Below, in pieces: positions 1 to 8,942 of a stretch of 64,000 nucleotides of DNA; within the stretch, counting starts at the first letter, position 1, and the number at the start of each line of letters is the position of its first letter. The notes beneath the pieces were generated by a model. It was given only the letters and a program-made list of their open reading frames with translations. It was not told where the DNA came from and ran no database searches. Origin of the DNA: Bradyrhizobium sp. SZCCHNS1050 (GTDB lineage: Bacteria; Pseudomonadota; Alphaproteobacteria; Rhizobiales; Xanthobacteraceae). Where the stretch lies: contig NZ_JAUETR010000002.1 of the NCBI RefSeq assembly GCF_032484785.1, forward strand, positions 1,302,001-1,366,000, given 5' to 3'. The position numbers were made by a program, and so were the translations under genes.

Positions 1-603
1 GATCAGCTTCTCCATTTCCGGCAGATGCTCGGTCTCGGAGGCGCGATATTGCTTGGTCCAGCGGTCGACCTGGCGGGCAAAGTAGTTGCCGGGCTTGCCG
101 AAGTCGGCAAGGCCGATCGCCGCCGGATCATAGCTGTGCAGCCTGGCCAAGGTTTCGATCTTGCTGGTGAAGATCGCGCGCCGCTCGGGCGCTGCGACAT
201 GCGGCAGGGTCGGATCCCAGAACACCCGGCCCTCCTCCATCGACATGATGTAGAAGGCAGCGCCGATGACGCTGTCGTCGTTGCACAGCGCATAGGCCTT
301 GGCGACCGGAAAGCCCTGCTTGCCGAGCGCGGCGATGACGCGGAATTCGCGATCGACTGCGTGCGCCGACGGCAGCAGCTTGCCGAACGGCTTTCGCCTG
401 AGCACGTAGGAACGCGCCGGCGTGTTCAGACGATAGGTCGGGTTCGACTGGCCGCCCTTGAACTGCAGCACGGTCAGCGGGCCCTGATAGCCTTCGACAT
501 GCTCGGCCATCCAGGCCGCGAGCTTGGCCTCGTCGAAACGATGCCGCTCCTCGACCGGCTTGGTGCCGGAGAATTCTTCGTCCTTCTTGACGCCGTCGGC
601 CAC
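1..603 (-). CDS. Phosphotransferase (APH/choline kinase-like), acyl-CoA dehydrogenase partner; C-terminus outside window
   Basis: The minus-strand frame is open from a GTG at 603 to the window edge (201 codons), so the C-terminus is missing. The N-terminal 200 residues read like the aminoglycoside phosphotransferase fold found in ACAD10/ACAD11-linked proteins: 'LTVLQFKGGQSNPTYRL' is the glycine-rich nucleotide loop, 'YVLRRKP' carries the ATP-binding lysine region, and 'AAFYIMSMEEGRVFWDPTLP' is the hinge typical of this subfamily. The catalytic HxD loop would lie beyond the edge. An AGGGAG ribosome site sits about 8 nt before the GTG. It follows the acyl-CoA dehydrogenase at 884 on the same strand. 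In the family this pair is thought to phosphorylate and then process hydroxyacyl-CoA substrates; that role is inferred here. The 280-bp gap holds two inverted repeats. Confidence 0.85.
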   Translation of the reverse strand, partial: MADGVKKDEEFSGTKPVEERHRFDEAKLAAWMAEHVEGYQGPLTVLQFKGGQSNPTYRLNTPARSYVLRRKPFGKLLPSAHAVDREFRVIAALGKQGFPVAKAYALCNDDSVIGAAFYIMSMEEGRVFWDPTLPHVAAPERRAIFTSKIETLARLHSYDPAAIGLADFGKPGNYFARQVDRWTKQYRASETEHLPEMEKLI

Positions 604-628
604 GACGAGGCTCCCTTCTCACGTGTTC

Positions 629-728
629 GTCATTCCGGGGCAGCCCGCAGGGCTGAACCCGGAATCTCTATCTTGGCGGACCCATCTCTGGATTCCGGGT
701 TCGACGCTGCGCGTCGCCCCGGAATGAC
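629..728. repeat. Inverted intergenic repeat, family D (GTCATTCCGGGGC ... GCCCCGGAATGAC)
   Basis: The outer arms GTCATTCCGGGG and CCCCGGAATGAC are perfect complements, with a second nested pair around 'GAACCCGGAATC' and 'GATTCCGGGTTC'. The whole could fold as a long cruciform or RNA hairpin. It contains no credible gene. Confidence 0.8.
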
Positions 729-762
729 GCAAGTGGTGCGTCACCGCTCGGCATTAGAATTC

Positions 763-873
763 GTAGGGTGGGCAAAGCGAAGCGTGCCCACCATGTTGGC
801 TTGAACTCGAAAGTGGGTGGGCACGCATCCGCCCCCGCGCTCTGCGCGGCGACGGACGCTTTGCCCACCCTAG
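763..873. repeat. Inverted intergenic repeat, family B (GTAGGGTGGGCAAAG ... CTTTGCCCACCCTA)
   Basis: Outer arms GTAGGGTGGGCAAAG and CTTTGCCCACCCTA enclose inner 'CGTGCCCACC' and 'GGTGGGCACG' arms. The same family recurs at 8800-8938, and partial copies lie near 3300 and 15850. It sits downstream of the acyl-CoA dehydrogenase. Confidence 0.85.
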
Positions 874-883
874 AAGTCGACGC

Positions 884-2119
<1,236 letters not shown>

Positions 2120-2262
2120 GGGACTCTCCTTGGGTGTTTCCTCTGAAACTTTGGCCGCAGTGTCGGCCCGCCCACGGCGTCCGTGCAAGTGTGATCTTGC
2201 GCGACACGACCGCGCGAACCGTCGCTGCAGCGCCGAAATGTCGCCCCACGGAAGAACCGTGA

Positions 2263-2308
2263 TTGACATTGCGGCCGTCTCAAACAATAGTTTCATACAA
2301 TTGTTTGA
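2263..2308 (+). promoter_or_regulatory. Promoter for the TetR gene overlapping a 9-bp inverted-repeat operator
   Basis: TTGACA at 2263-2268 is followed after 17 bp by AATAGT at 2286-2291. Overlapping the -10 is a perfect inverted repeat: TCAAACAAT at 2280-2288 and ATTGTTTGA at 2300-2308, with 11 nt between. It lies in the 230-bp gap between the divergent acyl-CoA dehydrogenase and TetR genes, as expected for a TetR autoregulatory operator. Binding is inferred. Confidence 0.7.
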
Positions 2309-2349
2309 AACGCAACTCCCACCCCGCTTCATCGTTCGGGAGGACGAGC

Positions 2350-3012
2350 ATGGCGACCGACCAGACCCGGACTGCGATCCTGATCGCCGCCGAGCGGCTC
2401 TATGCGGAACGCGGCTTCTCCGACGTGACCTTGCGCGACATCGTGGCGGAGGCGAACGTCAATCTCGCCGCGGTGAACTATCATTTCGGCTCCAAGGACG
2501 AGCTGATCGCCGAACTGTTCGTGACCCGCTCGATCGCGCTCAACCGCGAGCGCCTGCGCGAATTGCGCGAAGCTGAGGACGCGGGCGGCGGTCGCGCCGA
2601 CATCTCCGACGTCCTGCGCGCCCTCGTGGGCCCGATCCTGCGCGGCTGCCTTGGCCCTGAGAACCAACGCTCGGCGGTGGCGCAGTTCATGATCCGCGCC
2701 TCGATCGAATCGGTGCCGCCAATTCGCCGCATCAAGACCAAGGAAATCGACCATTTGCGCAAATTCGCCGGCGCGATGCAGCGCGCCCTGCCTGACAGCT
2801 CCGAGGTCGATCTGTTCTGGGGCCTGCATTTTGCGCTCGCCATGGCGCATCACACCATCCGCGAGAGCGAGCGCCTCACCAAGCTCTCCGACGGCCGATG
2901 CGACCTCGACGATGTCGAGGATGTGATCGCGCGGGTGGTGCGCGGCGCCGTGCTCGGCTTGACCACGCGCGATCAGGCGGCAAAGTCGAAGGCCAGGATT
3001 GCAGCGCGCTGA
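2350..3012 (+). CDS. TetR/AcrR family transcriptional regulator
   Basis: A 220-residue regulator. Residues about 8-55 form the TetR helix-turn-helix ('[15 protein letters not shown]', '[21 protein letters not shown]', '[10 protein letters not shown]'), and the rest is a helical ligand domain of the type fused to TetR proteins near acyl-CoA dehydrogenases. The start at 2350 is preceded by GGGAGGA; an in-frame ATG further up at 2263 would place the operator inside the gene and is disfavoured. It is divergent from the acyl-CoA dehydrogenase, and the ligand is likely an acyl-CoA or fatty acid by analogy with FadR-type TetR proteins. That ligand is inferred, not seen. Confidence 0.9.
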   Translation: MATDQTRTAILIAAERLYAERGFSDVTLRDIVAEANVNLAAVNYHFGSKDELIAELFVTRSIALNRERLRELREAEDAGGGRADISDVLRALVGPILRGCLGPENQRSAVAQFMIRASIESVPPIRRIKTKEIDHLRKFAGAMQRALPDSSEVDLFWGLHFALAMAHHTIRESERLTKLSDGRCDLDDVEDVIARVVRGAVLGLTTRDQAAKSKARIAAR

Positions 3013-3063
3013 GCGCCGATCGCCACAGATGACGTCGCCACCAATGACAATGGAACTCGCCCG

Positions 3064-3297
3064 ATGACGGTCCGTTCGCGATTGATCCTGGCCGCTGCGG
3101 CCAGTGCGCTCGCCATGATGATGGCGAGCGAGCCGGCGCTGGCGCGCGGCGCCGCCGCCAGCATCATGAACTCGCCCGGCTATCAGCGCCGCTTGCAGGA
3201 ATCCCGGCAGCAGCTCGGCGCGCCGCCGCCCTTCGTCGCAGAGCCGCGCTACCACCGGCCCAAGGCGAAGCGGCACCGTCGCCACCACGTCCACTGA
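3064..3297 (+). CDS. Small secreted basic protein, unknown function
   Basis: A 77-residue protein with a clear Sec signal peptide (basic start 'MTVRSRL', a hydrophobic Ala/Met-rich core, and a likely cleavage after 'EPALA'). The mature part is about 55 residues and ends in a His/Arg/Lys-rich tail. It follows the TetR gene by 51 bp on the same strand. I do not recognise a family. The ribosome site is weak (GGAA), so the start is moderately secure. Confidence 0.6.
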   Translation: MTVRSRLILAAAASALAMMMASEPALARGAAASIMNSPGYQRRLQESRQQLGAPPPFVAEPRYHRPKAKRHRRHHVH

Positions 3298-3394
3298 GCC
3301 GTAGAGTGGGCAGAGCGGCCGCCGCAAGGCGGCCGCGTGCCTGCCCGCAAGCGTCCGCTCATCCGGGCTATGCGCGGAAGCCCGGCTGTCTCCC

Positions 3395-3470
3395 CGTCAT
3401 TGCGAGCGCAGCGAAGCAATCCAGAGTGGTGGGCGGGACCCTGGATTGCTTCGCTGCGCTCGCAATGACG
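3395..3470. repeat. Inverted intergenic repeat, family A (CGTCATTGCGAGCGCAGCGAAGCAATCCAG and complement)
   Basis: Two nearly perfect complementary arms of about 30 bp surround a short GC-rich loop. Copies occur at 8667-8746 and, reduced to a 27-bp palindrome, at 15772-15798. The rest of the gap 3298-3566 holds a partial family B arm and a third partial arm near 3525, and no gene. Confidence 0.9.
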
Positions 3471-3566
3471 CAGAGAGGGCGTGGACTCCGATGCGCAGCA
3501 CGACATGCGGGACGATCGGCGCGTCGCGAGCCCCGCAATGACGGGAGAGAACGGCCGCCGCAGCAG

Positions 3567-4793
3567 CTACACCACGCCCTGTTGCTTGAGCGCCGCGATC
3601 TTCGCTTCATCATAGCCGAGCCCCGACAGCACGTCCTGCGTATGCTCGCCGAGCAGCGGCGGCGCGCGATACTCGGTGATCGGGGTACCGGAGAAGGTCA
3701 GCGCGTTGCGGATCAGGGACAGATGCGGCTCGAACGGGTGTTCGACCTTCACCTCCATGCCGCGCGAGCGGACATGCGGATCGGCGAACACGTGCGCAAA
3801 ATCGTTGACCGGCCCGCACGGCACGCCCGCCTTCTCCAGCTCCTCCAGCCAATGCGCCACCGAGTTCTTCAGGAACAGGCCGGCAAAGATCGCCATGATC
3901 TCCTTGCCGTTGACGACGCGGTCGTTGTTCTTGACGAATTTCGGGTCGGTCGCCAGTTCTGGCGCCCCTAACACCGCGCAGGTGCGCGCGAACTGCGCGT
4001 CGTTGCCGACCACCAGCATCAATTCGCCGTCGGTGCAGCGGAACACGCCGGCCGGCATGCCGCCATTGCCCCAGGTGCCGCGGCGCGGCGGCGACTTGCC
4101 GTTGATCAGGAAGATCTGGGCATAGTGCGACAGCGAGGCGATCACGGTGTCGAACAGGCAGACGTCGATGTGCTGGCCGCCGCCGCCATTGACGTCGCGG
4201 TGATACAGCGCGGAGAGGATGCCGATCGAGGTGTTCATGCCGGTCATGTAGTCGACGATCGAGGGACCGACCTTCATCGGCCCCGCCCCCGGTTCGCCGT
4301 CCATGTGGCCGGTCACGCTCATCAGCCCGCCCATGGCCTGGAAGATCGCATCGTAGCCCGCCCGCGGTGCATACGGCCCGGTCTGGCCGAAGCCGGTGAC
4401 CGAGCAATAGATCACCTCGGGATTGACGGCGCGGATCGCCTCATAGTCCAGGCCATAGCGCTTGAGATCGCCGACCTTGTAGTTCTCCATGAACACGTCG
4501 CAGTCCTTGGCGAGCGCGCGGATGATCTCCTGCCCCTCCGGCGAGGCAATGTTGACCGTGACGGACTTCTTGTTGCGGTTGGCGCAGATGTAGAAGGAAT
4601 TGTTGTTGTTGGCCTTGCCATCGGGGTCCCTGAGGTAGGGCGGACCGAACGCGCGCGCATCGTCGCCGGTGCCGGGCCGCTCGATCTTGATCACCTCGGC
4701 GCCGAGATCGGCCAGCATCTGCGCGGACAGCGGTCCGGCCAGCACGCGGGTCAGATCGAGAATCTTGATGCCAGAAAGCGGCAGGGCCGACAT
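3567..4793 (-). CDS. CaiB/BaiF family (class III) CoA transferase
   Basis: A 408-residue protein of normal family length. It starts with the hallmark 'LSGIKILDLTRVLAGP' and 'LADLGAEVIKIERPGTGDDAR', and has the CoA-binding segment 'NRNKKSVTVNI'. The catalytic aspartate region is 'PRAGYDAIFQAMGGLMSVTG', which in family III forms an aspartyl-CoA thioester. These cytoplasmic enzymes move CoA between carboxylic acids such as formate, oxalate, carnitine or succinate derivatives; the acceptor cannot be read from sequence. GGAGGA lies before the ATG. It stands alone between repeat-bearing gaps, close to other acyl-CoA genes. Confidence 0.93.
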   Translation of the reverse strand: MSALPLSGIKILDLTRVLAGPLSAQMLADLGAEVIKIERPGTGDDARAFGPPYLRDPDGKANNNNSFYICANRNKKSVTVNIASPEGQEIIRALAKDCDVFMENYKVGDLKRYGLDYEAIRAVNPEVIYCSVTGFGQTGPYAPRAGYDAIFQAMGGLMSVTGHMDGEPGAGPMKVGPSIVDYMTGMNTSIGILSALYHRDVNGGGGQHIDVCLFDTVIASLSHYAQIFLINGKSPPRRGTWGNGGMPAGVFRCTDGELMLVVGNDAQFARTCAVLGAPELATDPKFVKNNDRVVNGKEIMAIFAGLFLKNSVAHWLEELEKAGVPCGPVNDFAHVFADPHVRSRGMEVKVEHPFEPHLSLIRNALTFSGTPITEYRAPPLLGEHTQDVLSGLGYDEAKIAALKQQGVV

Positions 4794-4925
4794 GGAGTTC
4801 CTCCGGGAGCTTTATTCCTTGTGGCGGACATCCCGAGCGAGAGCCCCGCCTGTCACCCGCGGATACACCATTTCCCGCGCCGGAGCATTGCGCTGGCGGC
4901 ATGCCGCCTTGCCGCGGACCGTCGC

Positions 4926-5005
4926 CCGCATGAGCGCAGCGACATCCGGGGTCGCCACCGGCGCTCGTGCCGAACCCGGATGTCGCTGCGCTCATCCGGG
5001 CTACG
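4926..5005. repeat. Inverted intergenic repeat, family C (CCCGCATGAGCGCAGCGACATCCGGG and complement)
   Basis: Complementary arms around GAGCGCAGCGACATCCGGG and its complement. Related copies are at 5728-5806, 15625-15726 and 21495-21578. It occupies the 346-bp gap 4794-5139 between the CoA transferase and the Ser-rich protein, where I see no gene. Confidence 0.85.
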
Positions 5006-5139
5006 CAGCCATGCTGACTTTCTTGCTTCGTTTTGTGTGCAGCCTGCGGCGGGACACATCCAGAAACACGGAACAAGGAGCTGTTAAGCGTTCCGGTCGC
5101 ACCTGGGCGCAGGTTTGATGTCGCACCCCGGAGCACGCC

Positions 5140-5706
5140 ATGACGTCGATCTCTGCATCCTCCATGAGCGGATATTCGCCGCTCGACCTGCTCAAGCAGG
5201 AACTCACCAAGGAAGTCTCGGCCGGCAAGGTCAGCTCCGCCGACCAGACTGCGCTGTCCTCGGCGCTCGACGACATCGATTCCGCGTTGCAGAGCGGCAG
5301 CTCGTCTTCATCGTCGAGCTCCAGCGCGCCGCCGTCGCCCAAGGAGATGCAGTCGAAGATCGACGATCTCATCCAGAGCGAGGTCGACAGCGGCAAGCTG
5401 ACCTCGGACCAGGCGACCGAGCTGAAGAACGTATTTGCCAACGCCTTCTCCGGCGGTCCGGGCGGCGCGGGTGGCGCCGGCGGTCCGCCGCCGGCCCCGC
5501 CGAGCGATGACTCCAGCACCGACACCACGTCGAGCACCTCCTCCTCGTCGTCTTCATCGTCCTCGTCCCAGGTCGAGGAGCTGTTGAAGAAGCTGCTCGA
5601 GGCGCTGCAGAGCTCGAACAACAGCAAGACCTCATCCTACAGCGCCAGCGGCACGAGTTCGTCGAGCTCGACCAGCAAGTCGCTGGTGGTGGACTTCTCG
5701 GCCTGA
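5140..5706 (+). CDS. Ser-rich low-complexity protein with two related helical hairpins
   Basis: A 188-residue protein with no signal peptide. Two related segments, 'LLKQELTKEVSAGKVSSADQ' near residue 18 and 'IDDLIQSEVDSGKLTSDQ' near residue 77, look like a duplicated EF-hand-like or helical hairpin unit. They are separated and followed by long Ser runs, a Gly/Pro stretch ('GGPGGAGGAGGPPPAPP') and a third amphipathic helix ('VEELLKKLLEALQ'). Codon use is that of a real gene. I do not recognise a named family, and the function is unknown. Confidence 0.75.
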   Translation: MTSISASSMSGYSPLDLLKQELTKEVSAGKVSSADQTALSSALDDIDSALQSGSSSSSSSSSAPPSPKEMQSKIDDLIQSEVDSGKLTSDQATELKNVFANAFSGGPGGAGGAGGPPPAPPSDDSSTDTTSSTSSSSSSSSSSQVEELLKKLLEALQSSNNSKTSSYSASGTSSSSSTSKSLVVDFSA

Positions 5707-5727
5707 TGCGGCCGTCTCGCCTTGGTT

Positions 5728-5806
5728 GCCCCGGATGAGCGGAGCAACATCCGGGTTCGCCGCCGCACCTGATGAGAACCCGCATATCGCTGCGCGCATG
5801 CGGGCG
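5728..5806. repeat. Inverted intergenic repeat, family C, diverged copy
   Basis: GCCCCGGATGAGCGGAGCAACATCC pairs imperfectly with the segment ending CGCATGCGGGC. It lies between the Ser-rich gene and the convergent NrtR-like gene, where it could also act as a terminator. Confidence 0.7.
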
Positions 5807-5814
5807 ACGGAGAT

Positions 5815-6555
5815 TCACTCCGGCGCATTGAACGTCCGCGCGAAATACACCGGCGCGGCCGCCGCCTTCAGGCGATAGAGCTGCGCCGGCCGGTTTGGCC
5901 CCTTGCGCATCTTGGCGATCGGCTCGATGAGGTCGGCCGAGAGCATGCGGGTGCGGAACGCGCTCTTCTCCAGCGGGCGGTCGAGCACGATCTCATAGGT
6001 CCGCTGCAGCTCGGGCAGTGTGAACTCCTCCGGCATCAGATAGGCCGGCAGCGAGGTGTACTCGACCTTGTTGCGCAGCCGCTGCACGGCGGCCTGCAGG
6101 ATCTCGGCATGATCGAACGCGAGATTCGGCTTCACGCTCATGCCCACGAGCGGAAACCATTGCGCATCGGCCGCGAGCGCGGCCTCCGCCGCTGACGCCG
6201 GGATCAGCGCAAAATACGCGTGCGTCGCCGACCAGCCGCGCGGATCACGGTGCGCACTGCCCCAGCTGCCGAGCTGCTCCAGATAGGTGCTGATCACGCC
6301 GGTCTTCTCGGCAAGCTTGCGCCGCGCGCAGGCTTCGAGATCGCGATCCTTGTCGACATCGACGAAACCGCCCGGGAGCGCAAACGCGTCCGGGAACGGC
6401 TCTCCCTCGCCGTGGCCGCGCCGCACCAGCAGCACGTGCAGCGCCTCCAGCCGGATCGCGAAGATGACGATGTCCACCGTGGTCAGCGGCCGCGGAAAAT
6501 CCAGTCCGCCCGCCCTCGCAGCCGCTCCGCCGCCCTGCCCCTGCCGTGCTGCCAT
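5815..6555 (-). CDS. NrtR-like Nudix-related transcriptional regulator
   Basis: A 246-residue two-domain protein. Residues about 20-155 are a Nudix domain and 165-240 a winged helix ('FTLPELQRTYEIVLDRPLEK', 'FRTRML'), the order found in NrtR repressors of NAD metabolism. The Nudix box 'GGFVDVDKDRDLEACARRKL' followed by 'AEKTGV' departs from GX5EX7REUXEEXGU: one catalytic Glu is Lys, and the second and third positions are also altered. This fits a sensor that binds an ADP-ribose-type ligand without hydrolysing it. It is divergent from the SPFH and NAD-kinase-like genes, and a 17-bp palindrome lies between. The start has only a weak G-rich ribosome site. Confidence 0.82.
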   Translation of the reverse strand: MAARQGQGGGAAARAGGLDFPRPLTTVDIVIFAIRLEALHVLLVRRGHGEGEPFPDAFALPGGFVDVDKDRDLEACARRKLAEKTGVISTYLEQLGSWGSAHRDPRGWSATHAYFALIPASAAEAALAADAQWFPLVGMSVKPNLAFDHAEILQAAVQRLRNKVEYTSLPAYLMPEEFTLPELQRTYEIVLDRPLEKSAFRTRMLSADLIEPIAKMRKGPNRPAQLYRLKAAAAPVYFARTFNAPE

Positions 6556-6579
6556 ACCGTCCGCCCCCCAATTTGTCCC

Positions 6580-6624
6580 TTGACACTAGCACACTTAGTT
6601 GTACTGTCCAACTTACTAAGTTGG
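6580..6624 (+). promoter_or_regulatory. Promoter and palindromic operator of the SPFH/NAD-kinase-like operon
   Basis: TTGACA at 6580-6585, a 16-bp spacer and TACTGT at 6602-6607 form a plausible sigma70 promoter reading right. CCAACTTACTAAGTTGG at 6608-6624 is a perfect 7-bp inverted repeat with 3 nt between arms, placed at the likely transcription start. A related half site CTTAGTTG lies at 6594-6601. It is a good candidate for the NrtR-like regulator at 5815-6555, but binding is inferred. Confidence 0.65.
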
Positions 6625-6662
6625 CGTGACGCACTTATGCCATTGAACGTCAGGAGGCCGCC

Positions 6663-7700
6663 ATGTTCGGCTTACGCTTCATCAAGGCCCAACCCACCAC
6701 CTATCTCCTCAAGTACCGCGCCGGCAGCGTGGTCGAGGAAGGTGCCGGGCTCTCCACCTTCTATTACGGGCCCGCCACTTCCCTGGTCGCGATCCCCATC
6801 GGCAGCCGCGACGCCGCCTTCATCTTCCAGCAGATCGCCCGCGACTTTCAGACGCTGACGATCCAGGGCCAGGTGACCTACCGCATCGGCGAGCCGAGGA
6901 AGGCGGCGGCGATGCTCAACTTCACGCTCAAGCGCGACGGCAAGACCTACGAGTCTGATGACCCGGAGGAGCTGCCGCAGCGCGTGCTCGGCGCGGTCGA
7001 GGTGCTGGCGCAGCAGGCCGTCAAGGACATGACCCTGAAGGAAGCGCTGCGCGCCTCCGACCGCATCGCCGAGACGATTGCGGCCGGACTGAAGCGGCGC
7101 GCCGACATCGAGGCGCTGGGCCTGGAGATCCTCGGCGTCGCCGTGCGCGCGGTGAAGCCGACGCCGGAGACCGCCAAGGCGCTGGAGGCCGAGGCGCGCG
7201 AGGCGATCCTGAGGACCGCGGACGAAGCCATCTTCGCGCGGCGCAATTTCGCCGTCGAGCGCGAGCGGGCGATCCGCGAGAGCGAGCTCGACACGGAGAT
7301 CGCGGTCGAGCAGAAGAAGCGCTCGATCCGCGAGACGCAGATGGATGCGGAGGCCAGCGTCGCCGCGAAGAAGAACGAGCTGCGCGAGGCCGGCATGGTC
7401 GCCGATATCGGGCTGGAGGCCAAGCGGAAGGATTTCGTGTCGCTGAATGCGGCGAACACCCGCACTTTGGCGAATGCCGAAGCCTATCGCGTCGGCGCGC
7501 TGATGAAGATCTTCGAGGGCGTCGACACCCGCGTGATCCAGGCGCTCGCCGCCACCGGCATGCAACCCGGCCAGTTGATCGCGCAGGCGTTCTCGGGCCT
7601 CGCCGAAAAGGCCGAGAAGATCGGGCAGCTGAACGTCTCGCCGGAGCTCCTGAACAGCCTGATGCAGAAGCCCGCGGAGGCCGCCCGTGTCCGGCAATGA
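6663..7700 (+). CDS. SPFH/band-7 domain protein
   Basis: A 345-residue protein with no membrane segment that I can see. Residues about 1-170 are an SPFH (stomatin/prohibitin/flotillin) domain ('FIKAQPTTYLLKYRAGSVVE', 'QTLTIQGQVTYRI'). Residues 175-285 are a long charged helix ('ARRNFAVERERAIRESELDT', 'AAKKNELREAGM'), the usual coiled-coil assembly region. It ends with a conserved short C-terminal part. The family builds membrane-associated oligomeric scaffolds. AGGAGG precedes the ATG. The stop codon overlaps the start of the NAD-kinase-like gene by 14 bp, so the two are probably translated together, and both are divergent from the NrtR-like regulator. Confidence 0.88.
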   Translation: MFGLRFIKAQPTTYLLKYRAGSVVEEGAGLSTFYYGPATSLVAIPIGSRDAAFIFQQIARDFQTLTIQGQVTYRIGEPRKAAAMLNFTLKRDGKTYESDDPEELPQRVLGAVEVLAQQAVKDMTLKEALRASDRIAETIAAGLKRRADIEALGLEILGVAVRAVKPTPETAKALEAEAREAILRTADEAIFARRNFAVERERAIRESELDTEIAVEQKKRSIRETQMDAEASVAAKKNELREAGMVADIGLEAKRKDFVSLNAANTRTLANAEAYRVGALMKIFEGVDTRVIQALAATGMQPGQLIAQAFSGLAEKAEKIGQLNVSPELLNSLMQKPAEAARVRQ

Positions 7701-8619
7701 CCGCAAGGTGGTGCTGGTTGTCAGGAGAACGCGGCTCGAGGAGCTGATCACCAGATTCCTCACCGCGGACCAGGCCCGCTTCTATGTCGAGCATCTCGGC
7801 GCCGACTTCTCCGACTACGAACGCGAGCACGCGGCCTACCAGGCCGCGCGCTTGACCAGCGTCCAGACGCTGGAGCGCTGGGGCCGCTACCAGATCGTCG
7901 ACCGCGGCTTCCTGCCGAACTTCATCTTCGGCCCCGCCGACATCGTCGCGGCGCTCGGCCCCGACGGGCTCGTCGCCAACACCATGAAATATCTCGACGG
8001 CCAGCCGCTGCTCGGCCTGAACCCGGACGCGGCCCGGCATGACGGCGTGCTGCTGCCGTTCGCGCCGGCCGATCTCGCGAGCCTGCTGCCGGAGGTTGCT
8101 GCCGACCGGCGCGCGGCCAAGGCGGTGACCATGGCGCGCGCGAGCCTCGCCGACGGCCAGGTGCTCCATGCGGTCAACGACCTCTTCATCGGCGCGCGCA
8201 CGCATGTCTCGGCCCGCTACGAGATCGCGACCCGCGAGCATCAGGAGCGGCAGTCCTCCAGCGGCCTGATCGTCGCGACCGGACTCGGCTCGACTGCGTG
8301 GTTCAAGAGCATCGTCACCGGCGCGCTGGCGATCGCCGGCAACTTCGGCAGCCCCACGACGGGCGGCGACTACACCGCCCTGCCCTGGGACGCCCGGAGC
8401 TTGCGCTTTGCCGTGCGCGAGCCGTTCCCGAGCAAGACGTCACAGACATCCCTGGTCTGCGGAGGGCTGAACGGCGCCGAAACACTGCGCCTGCGCTCGC
8501 TGATGCCCGAGAACGGCGTCATTTTCTCCGACGGCATCGAGGCGGATCACCTCGATTTCAATGCGGGGACAGAAGCGGTGATCGGGATCGCGGAGCGACA
8601 GGGCCGGCTGATCGTGTAG
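7687..8619 (+). CDS. Divergent NAD(+) kinase-like protein
   Basis: A 310-residue protein starting at GTG 7687, inside the SPFH gene. Its motifs align with ATP-NAD kinases but are altered: 'GPDGLVANTMKYL' in place of GGDG, 'AVNDLFIGA' in place of the usual Asn-Glu motif, and 'SSGLIVATGLGSTAW' in place of the canonical TPTGSTAY region. NAD kinase makes NADP from NAD with ATP; the changes make a different substrate or a non-enzymatic NAD-sensing role possible. Its context with an NrtR-like Nudix regulator supports a link to pyridine nucleotides. The C-terminal beta-rich part ('VICGGLNGAETLRLRSLMPE' region) matches the kinase C-terminal domain. Confidence 0.8.
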   Translation: MSGNDRKVVLVVRRTRLEELITRFLTADQARFYVEHLGADFSDYEREHAAYQAARLTSVQTLERWGRYQIVDRGFLPNFIFGPADIVAALGPDGLVANTMKYLDGQPLLGLNPDAARHDGVLLPFAPADLASLLPEVAADRRAAKAVTMARASLADGQVLHAVNDLFIGARTHVSARYEIATREHQERQSSSGLIVATGLGSTAWFKSIVTGALAIAGNFGSPTTGGDYTALPWDARSLRFAVREPFPSKTSQTSLVCGGLNGAETLRLRSLMPENGVIFSDGIEADHLDFNAGTEAVIGIAERQGRLIV

Positions 8620-8666
8620 TCCGATTCAGCAGGTCGATCTGCTCATGGCACGCCCCGCTCTCACCA

Positions 8667-8746
8667 CGTCATTGCGAGCGCAGCGATGCAATCCAGAGTC
8701 CCTCCGCAGAGAAAGTCTGGATTGCTTCGCCGCGCTCGCAATGACG
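8667..8746. repeat. Inverted intergenic repeat, family A
   Basis: Second full copy of the family at 3395-3470: CGTCATTGCGAGCGCAGCGA at the left and its complement at the right around a short divergent loop. It lies just after the NAD-kinase-like gene. Confidence 0.9.
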
Positions 8747-8799
8747 GAGGAAAGACCAAGCGTTCATCTTCCACAGGTCGTCGCTGCGGGCGCGCTGCC

Positions 8800-8938
8800 G
8801 TAGGGTGGGCAAAGCGGCCGCCGAAGGCGGCGGCGTGCCCACCTTCCATCCGCGAACGCATCAGCAAAGATGGTGGGCACGGCGCCATGACGATCTCGAT
8901 CGTGGACAGAGTGCGGATGCGCCTTGGCCCACCCTACG
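8800..8938. repeat. Inverted intergenic repeat, family B
   Basis: GTAGGGTGGGCAAAGCGGCC at the left pairs with TTGGCCCACCCTAC at the right; an inner arm CGTGCCCACC pairs with GGTGGGCACG. With the family A copy it fills the 323-bp gap 8620-8942. No gene is seen there. Confidence 0.85.
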
Positions 8939-8942
8939 GCCG

